Assembly: GCA_005883235.1 (NCBI GenBank)
Contig: VAYE01000009.1
Coordinates: 1-5,315 of the forward strand
From: Actinomycetota bacterium
GTDB taxonomy: Bacteria; Actinomycetota; Thermoleophilia; Gaiellales; Gaiellaceae
Reading direction: 5' to 3'
DNA: 5,315 nt
The translations under genes and the position numbers were made by a program. Shown here in pieces: positions 1-5,315 of this stretch (position 1 is its first letter; each line of letters opens with the position of its first letter). The notes below the pieces were generated by a model. It did no database searches, was not told the DNA's origin, and saw nothing but the letters and a program-made list of their open reading frames with translations.

Positions 1-1197
1 AGCGACGAGCAGCGCCTGCTCCAGGAGACCGTTCGCCGCTTCGTCGACGACCGGATCCTCCCGAACGCGATCGAGAACGACATCAACCACCACCTCGACC
101 TCGAGGCGATCGAGGGCCTGGCCGAGCTGGGCGTGCTCGGGATCGTCATCCCCGAAGAGCACGGCGGCGCCGGGCTCGACTTCGTCTCGGAGGCGCTCGC
201 CTGCGAGGAGATCGAGCGCGGCGAGGCGGCGTTCCGGACGCTCGTCTCCGTCCACGTCGGCCTGAACTCGCTCTCGCTCCTCCGCTACGCGACCGACGAG
301 CAGAAGCAGCGCTGGCTCGCGCCGCAGGCCCGCGGCGAGAAGATCGCGTGCTTCGGCCTCACCGAGCCCGCTGCCGGCTCGGACGTGGCCTCGATGAAGA
401 CGAGCGCGCGCCGCCAGGGCGGCGTGTACGTCCTGAACGGTCAGAAGAACTGGATCTCGTACGCGACGGTCGCCGACCACGCGCTCGTCTTCGCGAAGAC
501 CGACCCGGGCGCGAAGCACAAGGGCATCTCGGCCTTCGTGCTCGAGAAGGGCATGCCGGGGCTCTCGGCCGCGGAGACGGAGCACAAGCTCGGGATCTGG
601 GCAGGCTCGACCGGCGAGCTCTTCTTCGAGAACGTCGAGGTGCCGGCCGAGAACCTGGTCGGCGAGGAGGGGCAGGGCTTCGAGATCGCCATGTACGGCC
701 TGGACCAGGGCCGCTTCACCGTCGCCGCCGGCGCCTGCGGCGTGATCCGGGCCTGCCTCGAGCGCTCGGTCGAGTACGCCCGCGAGCGCGAGACCTTCGG
801 CCGGCCGATCGGGAAGTACCAGTTCGTCCAGGACATGATCGCCAAGATGGTGCTCGGCTACGAGACGTCGAAGCTCCTCGTCATGCAGGCCGCCTGGCTC
901 AAGAACGAGGGCCGACGGAACACGCGCGAGACCTCGCTCGCCAAGTGGCACGCCACCGAGTCGGCCTTCGAGGCGGCACACCTCGCGATCCAGGTGCACG
1001 GCGCGTACGGCTACTCCGCCGAGTACGGGATCGAGCGCTACTTCCGCAACGCGCGGGCCCCGATCATCTACGAGGGCACGACGCAGATCCACAAGATGAT
1101 GCAGGCCGAGCACGCGCTCGGCTTCCGGAACCTGAACGGCCGCGGCGGGGAGATCTCCCCGCTGGCCGCGTGGGGGCCGGCGCTGGCCGCCCGCTAG
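1..1197 (+). CDS. Acyl-CoA dehydrogenase family flavoprotein, 5'-partial
   Basis: Cytoplasmic FAD enzyme expected to oxidise an acyl-CoA to the 2,3-enoyl-CoA, passing electrons to electron-transfer flavoprotein. The frame is open from base 1, so the start lies outside the window; the first visible residues (SDEQRLLQETVRRFV) match the usual beginning of the family, so only about 5-10 residues should be missing. 398 residues are visible (family about 380-400). Seen, in visible-residue numbering: family signature GLTEPAAGSD at 119-128, flavin-contacting WIS at 151-153, RETFGR at 263-268, second signature region QVHGAYGY at 331-338, and the catalytic-base Glu of YEGT at 358. The second signature has GA where GG or GS is usual. 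The C-terminal tail after HALGFR is about 20 residues longer than typical, and its stop TAG lies in the arm of a long inverted repeat. Substrate cannot be fixed: short/medium-chain, branched and glutaryl-CoA-type enzymes share these motifs. No neighbour helps, because the next gene is convergent. Confidence 0.95.
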   Translation, partial: SDEQRLLQETVRRFVDDRILPNAIENDINHHLDLEAIEGLAELGVLGIVIPEEHGGAGLDFVSEALACEEIERGEAAFRTLVSVHVGLNSLSLLRYATDEQKQRWLAPQARGEKIACFGLTEPAAGSDVASMKTSARRQGGVYVLNGQKNWISYATVADHALVFAKTDPGAKHKGISAFVLEKGMPGLSAAETEHKLGIWAGSTGELFFENVEVPAENLVGEEGQGFEIAMYGLDQGRFTVAAGACGVIRACLERSVEYARERETFGRPIGKYQFVQDMIAKMVLGYETSKLLVMQAAWLKNEGRRNTRETSLAKWHATESAFEAAHLAIQVHGAYGYSAEYGIERYFRNARAPIIYEGTTQIHKMMQAEHALGFRNLNGRGGEISPLAAWGPALAAR

Positions 1198-1362
1198 GAG
1201 GGCTTGGCGAAACATCGCTTGTGCCGTCCGGAGCGCGCTGCTCGCCCCGATGCCACGTCCTCGGTCGCGCCGATAGCGCTGCTATCGACGCTCCCTGCGT
1301 CCTCGCCTCGGAACGAGCATCACACTCCGGGCGACGAACGACGTTCCGCCAAACCCTCCTAG
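1194..1362. repeat. Long imperfect inverted repeat filling the convergent intergenic gap
   Basis: The outer 20 bases of the left arm (1194-1213) match the reverse complement of 1343-1362 at 18 of 20 positions. Pairing continues inward with mismatches and one small asymmetric internal loop (about 1223-1227 against 1331-1333), then CCGGAG with CTCCGG, TGCTCG with CGAGCA, and a strong centre in which GATAGC (1272-1277) pairs with GCTATC (1281-1286) across the loop GCT. The repeat spans the whole gap between two convergent genes, so it could act as a terminator for both, although neither end has a T-tract. Both ends read CTAG followed by GAGGG inward, so it could equally be a decayed miniature transposable element with a CTAG target duplication. 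No open frame of note lies in it. The structure is seen directly; the role is inferred. Confidence 0.8.
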
Positions 1363-1371
1363 GCGCCTAGG
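1358..1371. repeat. Perfect 14-bp palindrome at the 3' end of the fusion gene
   Basis: The sequence CCTAGGCGCCTAGG equals its own reverse complement. It overlaps the outer end of the long inverted repeat and contains the fusion gene's stop codon (TAG, read from 1369-1367 on the minus strand). It carries two CTAG tetramers, with a third at the dehydrogenase stop. It could be a protein-binding site, part of the termination hairpin, or a scar at the edge of an inserted repeat. Function is unknown. Confidence 0.6.
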
Positions 1372-4300
1372 TCCCGGGTCGCTCCACGACCAGGTCGGCG
1401 AACGACGCCGACGACTTGCCGAACTCCCACCAGCCGCGGATCCACGGCTTCACGAACGCCATGTTGCGCCCGTAGACGAGCGGGATCAGCGCAATCTGGT
1501 CGGCGACCGCCATCCGGTCGGCCTCGTGGTAGAGCTCGAGGCGCGCCCGGCCGTGCCGTTCCTGCCGCGCACGCTCGATCAGCTCGTCGTAGGGCGCGTG
1601 GCTGAAGCCGCCCTCGTTCGTCTTCGAGTCCGAGTGCAGGAGCAGACGCAGGTAGTACTCGGGATCGGGGTAGCCCGGAAGCCAGCCGTGGATGTAGATC
1701 GGCGCCGTCCAGTCGAACCGGGCGCCCAGGGCATCGGCCTTCGACCACGGCAGCAGGTCGACCTCGAGCCCCAGCACCTCGTTCCAGCCACTCGCGATCG
1801 TCGTCGCGATCTCGCGCCACTCGTCGAAGACTCCAATCGTCAGCGGCCCCCCGACCCCGGCCCGCGCGAGGTGCTCGCGTGCGAGGTCGGCATCCAACCG
1901 CGGTGCGATGTCGGGCGTGTGGCCCTGGATGGCCGGCGGCACCACTCCTCCCGTCGCGACGAGCAGGTTCGCCGAGAGGACAGCGGCGAGCGCGTCGCGA
2001 TCGACGGCGTAGGCGAGCGCCCGGCGGAAGTCGACGTTCGAGACGACAGGGTGGGAGTGGTCGAACTTGAGGTAGCCCGTCCAGGTCGCTTCGGCAAGGT
2101 GCGCGTCGTCCGACGCCGGCATGAGGTCGGCGATCCGCGGCGTGTAGCGGACGGCGATCATGTCGAGCTCGTCGCGCCCGAACGCAGGGATCGCCGACGG
2201 CGCGTCCACGTTCAGGAACTCGAGCCGGGCCACGTTGCCCGGCCGGAGGCCGGGGTAGCGCTCCTGACGGACGAGGACGAGCGGCTCTACCCGCCGGAAG
2301 GGGCCGCTCACGACCTGGTTCTCGGGCTCCGTCCAGCGCTCGCCGTGGCGCTCGATCGCATGCCTCGGCTGCGGGCCCGCATCGGGCCGGTTCATGACGC
2401 TCATGAAGTAGGGCGCCGGCGCGACGAGGCGGAACTCTAGCGTCCGGTCGTCGAGCGCCTTCACGCCGATCCGGTGGGCGTCCTGATTCTTGCCGAGGTA
2501 GTACTCCTGGCCGTTCTCGAGCACGAAGTAGATCGCGACGGACGAGCCGGGGCTCTCGGGGTCCAGCACGCGCTTGATCCCGAACTCGACGTCCGCCGCG
2601 GTGAGCGGCGTGTCGTCCGACCAGACGAGCCCTTCGCGCAGGTGGAAGACGTAGCGCAGGCCGTCGTCAGAGATCTCCCAGCGCTCGGCCAGCGACGGGA
2701 CGAGGGTACGCTCCGGCCAGGCCTCGACGAGGCGGTCGAAGAGCTGCATGCAGAGTTGGATGTTCGGCCAGGCGATCGCGGATTTCGGATCGGGGTCGTT
2801 CGGCGGCGTCGTCGAGACGACGCGCAGGGTCGCGTCCACGGCGCCCGGGAACGGCTCGGGCCTCTTCCAGTGGTCGAAGGCCCTCTGGTAGGTGGCGTTC
2901 GCCTCCTCGAAGCGCAAGGACGTGTGCAGCGCGAGGGCAAGCTTGAACAGGACGAGCGCACTCTCCTGCCGTTCGCCGCGCCGCTCGAGGAGCGGCAGCA
3001 GCTCGCGGTAGTAGCCGATCGCCTCGTCGAGCGCGTACTCCTGCCGCGCCTTGTCGCCTGCGCGCATGAGGTAGTGCGCCGCCTTGCCCTCGTCCTCGGC
3101 GGCGAGCCAGTGGTGAGCGAGCAGCCCGAGCACCTCGGCCTCTCCCCCGGCGTGGCGGGCCTCTAGCCACTCCGCGGCCTTGCGGTGGAGGGACCCTCGC
3201 TGCGAGGCGAGGAGCGTCCGGTACGCCGCCTCCTGGATCAGCGCATGCTTGAACCGGTACTCGGGCTGCGGCCAGCGGCGCGCCTCGCGCACAAGGTCGA
3301 GCCGCTGGAGCTCGTGGAGCGACTCCGCCAGGCCGCCGTCCGCATCGGCCACCCCTTCGAGGAGCGGCAGGCCGAAGTGGCGGCCGAGCACCGAGGCGGC
3401 CGTGAGGACGTTTCGGCAGCTCTCTGGCAACCGGTCGATGCGGGCGAGGATCACCTTCTCGACCGTGGGCGGGATCTCGACCGGCGCGTCCTGCGCGAAG
3501 TGCCACGCCTCGCCCTCGGTGACGAGCGCACCGGCGTCCGCGAGGGAGCGCACGAGCTCCTCGAGGTAGAACGGGTTCCCCTCCGCGACCTCGAGCACGC
3601 GCCCTTCGACCTCTCCCGGCAGCGTCGCTGCTCCGAGGAGCGCCTGCAGGAGCTGCCGGTCGGCATCGCCTGAGAGCGCCTGGAGTGGAAGCTCACGCGT
3701 CCTGTGCGGGAACTCGCGCGCGGCGAGCTCCTTGACGCGCCAGGCCGGGTGGTCGCGCTCGGGGCGCTGCGTCAGGACGAGCAGCACGGCGGCGCTCTCG
3801 GTGAGTCCGAGCAGCCGCTCGACGAGCGCGAGCGACGTCGCGTCGGCCCAGTGGAGGTCCTCGAGCGCGACCACCACCGGCCGCTCGTCGGCGAGGCGCG
3901 CGAGCAGCGTCTCGACGACCTCGAACGTGCGGTACTGGAGCGCCTCGGGCGCGAGCTCCGAAAGCCGCGCCGCGGCCTCCGGCTCGAGCTGCAGGCCGAG
4001 CAGGGCGCCGAGGTACGGGTAGAGCTCGAGCTCCCGCTCGCCGACGAGGCGAACGACGGCGCGGCGCAGTGCGACGCGCGCGCGAAGCTCCGGCTCGTCG
4101 GCGCCTACCCCGAGCCATTCGCGGAGGAGGTCTCGGAACGGCCAGTACGGCATCGACTCGCCGTAGGAGAGGCAGCGGCCCTCGAGCCACAGCGGCTCCG
4201 GCCCGTCGGCCGGCGCCTCGGCGTGCCCGCGGAGCTCCGTCAGCAGGCGAGTCTTGCCGATCCCTGCCTCCCCGGTCAGGAAGAGGATCCCGCCCCGGCC

Positions 4301-4981
4301 CGCGCGCGCGTCGTCGACGGCCTCGCGTGTCGCGCGGAGCTCGTGGTCCCGGCCCACGAGGCGCGCCTCCACGCTGCGGCCCCGGCGGCCGTCCGGGGCC
4401 GCGCCGACGACCTCGTACGCGGTGACCGCGTCCCCCTTGCCCTTGAGCTCGAGCCGCTGCGGCTCGCCCCAGCGGAAGAGCGCCTCGGCCAGGCGCCTCG
4501 TCGTCTCGCCGGCGAGCACGCCGCCAGGGTCCGCGGCCGCCTGGAGCCGTGCGGCGGTGTTCACCGCGTCGCCCACGGCGCCGTACTCGACTCGGCTCCC
4601 CGCGCCGACGGGGCCGAGGACGACCTGCCCCGTGTTGACCCCGACCCGAACGGAGAAGCCGTCGACGCCCCAGGCCTGCGCGACCTCGCCGCCGTAGACC
4701 CGGATCTCCTCGACGATCCGGGACGCGGCGCGGAGCGCGCGCTCCGCGTCGTCCTCGTGGGTCGCCGGAGCGCCGAAGAGCGCGAGCACGCCGTCGCCCG
4801 CCAGATCTTTGATCGTGCCGCCGAAGCTCTCGACCGTGTGGACGATGCGCGCGATCGCCTCCCCGACGACGAGCTTCGCCTCCTCAGGGTCGAGCCGCTC
4901 GCCGAGCGCGGTCGAGCCCACGATGTCCGCGAAGAGCGCCGTGACGAGCTTCCGCTCCTCCCGCATGGTCGTCTCGGCCAC
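1367..4981 (-). CDS. Class III nucleotide cyclase - AAA/STAND ATPase - TPR - family 5 solute-binding domain fusion
   Basis: A 1204-residue protein, predicted cytoplasmic, with no signal peptide or membrane segment. Domains in order: class III adenylate/guanylate cyclase (about 8-192) with metal-binding Asp19 and Asp63 and transition-state Asn141 and Arg145; AAA_16/STAND ATPase (about 205-600) with VGR at 209-211, Walker A GEAGIGKT at 237-244 and Walker B VVVALEDLHWAD at 369-380; two TPR-like repeats (about 635-707); and a complete SBP_bac_5-type solute-binding domain (about 716-1204) with LVPSLAERWEISDDG near 760-774, FRRALAYAVDR at 985-995 and GWLPGYPDP at 1099-1107. The first three modules form a common actinobacterial signalling arrangement; the C-terminal module normally belongs to exported ABC-transporter receptors. 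Inference: the binding domain senses an intracellular solute and gates the ATPase and cyclase. The cyclase base-specifying positions are Asp59 and Gly134 rather than the canonical Lys and Asp/Thr. The start may be GTG at 4981 or ATG at 4966 (residue 6); neither has a clear Shine-Dalgarno sequence. It converges with the dehydrogenase and diverges from a secreted-protein gene. Confidence 0.93.
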   Translation of the reverse strand: MAETTMREERKLVTALFADIVGSTALGERLDPEEAKLVVGEAIARIVHTVESFGGTIKDLAGDGVLALFGAPATHEDDAERALRAASRIVEEIRVYGGEVAQAWGVDGFSVRVGVNTGQVVLGPVGAGSRVEYGAVGDAVNTAARLQAAADPGGVLAGETTRRLAEALFRWGEPQRLELKGKGDAVTAYEVVGAAPDGRRGRSVEARLVGRDHELRATREAVDDARAGRGGILFLTGEAGIGKTRLLTELRGHAEAPADGPEPLWLEGRCLSYGESMPYWPFRDLLREWLGVGADEPELRARVALRRAVVRLVGERELELYPYLGALLGLQLEPEAAARLSELAPEALQYRTFEVVETLLARLADERPVVVALEDLHWADATSLALVERLLGLTESAAVLLVLTQRPERDHPAWRVKELAAREFPHRTRELPLQALSGDADRQLLQALLGAATLPGEVEGRVLEVAEGNPFYLEELVRSLADAGALVTEGEAWHFAQDAPVEIPPTVEKVILARIDRLPESCRNVLTAASVLGRHFGLPLLEGVADADGGLAESLHELQRLDLVREARRWPQPEYRFKHALIQEAAYRTLLASQRGSLHRKAAEWLEARHAGGEAEVLGLLAHHWLAAEDEGKAAHYLMRAGDKARQEYALDEAIGYYRELLPLLERRGERQESALVLFKLALALHTSLRFEEANATYQRAFDHWKRPEPFPGAVDATLRVVSTTPPNDPDPKSAIAWPNIQLCMQLFDRLVEAWPERTLVPSLAERWEISDDGLRYVFHLREGLVWSDDTPLTAADVEFGIKRVLDPESPGSSVAIYFVLENGQEYYLGKNQDAHRIGVKALDDRTLEFRLVAPAPYFMSVMNRPDAGPQPRHAIERHGERWTEPENQVVSGPFRRVEPLVLVRQERYPGLRPGNVARLEFLNVDAPSAIPAFGRDELDMIAVRYTPRIADLMPASDDAHLAEATWTGYLKFDHSHPVVSNVDFRRALAYAVDRDALAAVLSANLLVATGGVVPPAIQGHTPDIAPRLDADLAREHLARAGVGGPLTIGVFDEWREIATTIASGWNEVLGLEVDLLPWSKADALGARFDWTAPIYIHGWLPGYPDPEYYLRLLLHSDSKTNEGGFSHAPYDELIERARQERHGRARLELYHEADRMAVADQIALIPLVYGRNMAFVKPWIRGWWEFGKSSASFADLVVERPGT

Positions 4982-5017
4982 GTGCTCATTGTGAACGTCT
5001 CGCGCTACCGTTCGCCC
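4982..5017. promoter_or_regulatory. Short divergent spacer, presumed overlapping promoter region
   Basis: Only 36 bases separate the two divergent start codons (51 if the fusion gene starts at ATG 4966). Any promoters for the two genes must therefore overlap each other or lie inside the opposite coding region. No convincing -35/-10 pair and no purine-rich ribosome-binding site is visible in either direction, so one or both transcripts may be leaderless or nearly so. The call rests on gene geometry alone. Confidence 0.35.
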
Positions 5018-5315
5018 GTGCGCCGCCTCCTGCTCGTCGTGCTGGCCCTCGTGCTCACGACCTCCGCGGCTGCGGCTCCGCCGCGAAAGGGCGTCCTCTC
5101 CCCGGGGAAGAGCCTGGGTGGGCTGCGCCTCGGCGCGACGCCGGCGCAGGTGAAAGCCGCGTGGGGCTCGAGCTACGGGCGGTGCCGCGACTGCGCCCGG
5201 CCGACCTGGTACTTCACGTACCGGCGCTACAAGCCGCGCGGAGCCGCCGTGCAGTTCAACCGCGGCCGCGTGGAGGCGATCTTCACGCTCTGGGCGCCAC
5301 GCGGCTGGCGGACGA
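5018..5315 (+). CDS. Secreted protein of unknown function, 3'-partial
   Basis: The frame runs open from GTG 5018 to the window edge, giving 99 residues. The N-terminus is a textbook Sec signal peptide: Arg2-Arg3, a hydrophobic core of Leu and Val to about residue 13, and a small-residue end TTSAAAAP, with likely cleavage after about residue 19-20. No Cys follows the cleavage region, so it is not a lipoprotein. The mature part holds GLRLGATPAQVKAAWG (35-50), a helix-turn pattern resembling the short 'GM(T/S)..QV...LG' segment of BamE-like and other small secreted domains; a CRDC pair (56-59) that could form a disulfide or bind a metal; and a Tyr/Arg-rich stretch leading to beta-like AAVQFNRGRVEAIFTLW (76-92). 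An in-frame GTG at 4991 would add nine residues to the signal n-region. It is divergent from the cyclase fusion, and a shared role is possible but unsupported. I do not recognise the family with confidence. Confidence 0.8.
   Translation, partial: MRRLLLVVLALVLTTSAAAAPPRKGVLSPGKSLGGLRLGATPAQVKAAWGSSYGRCRDCARPTWYFTYRRYKPRGAAVQFNRGRVEAIFTLWAPRGWRT

Noticed and set aside
1198..1366. CRISPR array, tRNA or riboswitch in the intergenic gap
   Set aside because: There are no direct repeats with spacers and no cloverleaf; the gap is explained by one inverted repeat and lies downstream of both genes, not upstream.
348..1370. A 340-codon frame on the plus strand overlapping the dehydrogenase
   Set aside because: It is extremely rich in Arg, Gly, Ala and Pro, has no domain motif, and lies out of frame over a clear gene; it is a GC-driven shadow.
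1526..2440. A 304-codon plus-strand frame opposite the solute-binding domain
   Set aside because: Arg/Val/Glu-rich composition without recognisable motifs; the minus-strand frame here carries family 5 solute-binding motifs throughout, so this is an antisense shadow.
2820..2880. The TPR/solute-binding junction as a frameshift or stop readthrough joining two genes
   Set aside because: The frame is continuous with no stop, the translation is plausible on both sides, and no ribosome-binding site or signal peptide marks a separate solute-binding gene.
2667..3506. A 279-codon minus-strand frame overlapping the fusion gene in another frame
   Set aside because: The product is dominated by Arg, Ala, Pro and Gly; the motifs lie in the fusion gene's frame, so this is not an independent gene or a frameshifted piece.
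2474..3673. Two plus-strand frames (2474-3166 and 3185-3673) opposite the fusion gene
   Set aside because: Low-complexity translations with no domain signal, antisense to well-supported TPR and ATPase coding sequence.
4561..4989. An ATG at 4989 on the minus strand as the fusion gene's start
   Set aside because: It is out of frame with the cyclase domain and gives a Ser/Arg-rich product; GTG 4981 or ATG 4966 fit the cyclase frame.

Overview
The window is very GC-rich, with codons ending almost always in G or C and long spurious open frames on both strands. This base use, together with a large cyclase/AAA-type signalling protein and a short secreted protein with a 'GLRLG..PAQVKAAWG' motif, suggests a high-GC actinobacterium, perhaps of the Thermoleophilia (Gaiella/Solirubrobacter-like). 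That placement is inference; no rRNA or marker gene is present.

Layout: (1) 1-1197, plus strand: an acyl-CoA dehydrogenase, complete except for a few N-terminal residues cut by the window edge. (2) 1198-1366: a gap between convergent genes, almost filled by one long imperfect inverted repeat (1194-1362) that folds end to end around a 3-base loop. Its left arm supplies the dehydrogenase stop codon, and a perfect 14-bp palindrome at its right edge carries the stop codon of the next gene. (3) 1367-4981, minus strand: one 1204-codon gene encoding an unusual fusion of class III nucleotide cyclase, AAA/STAND-type ATPase, two TPR-like repeats and a full-length family 5 (peptide/nickel/sugar type) solute-binding domain, with no signal peptide or membrane segment. 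(4) 4982-5017: a 36-bp divergent spacer. (5) 5018-5315, plus strand: the first 99 codons of a secreted protein of unknown function, cut by the right edge.

The genes do not form an operon: the dehydrogenase and the fusion gene converge, and the fusion gene and the secreted-protein gene diverge. The main interest is the fusion protein. Its solute-binding domain, usually exported, should lie in the cytoplasm, which suggests a one-polypeptide ligand sensor in which a captured small solute controls ATPase switching and possibly cyclic-nucleotide output. The cyclase keeps its metal-binding and transition-state residues but lacks the canonical base-specifying pair, so its product, or whether it is active, is open.
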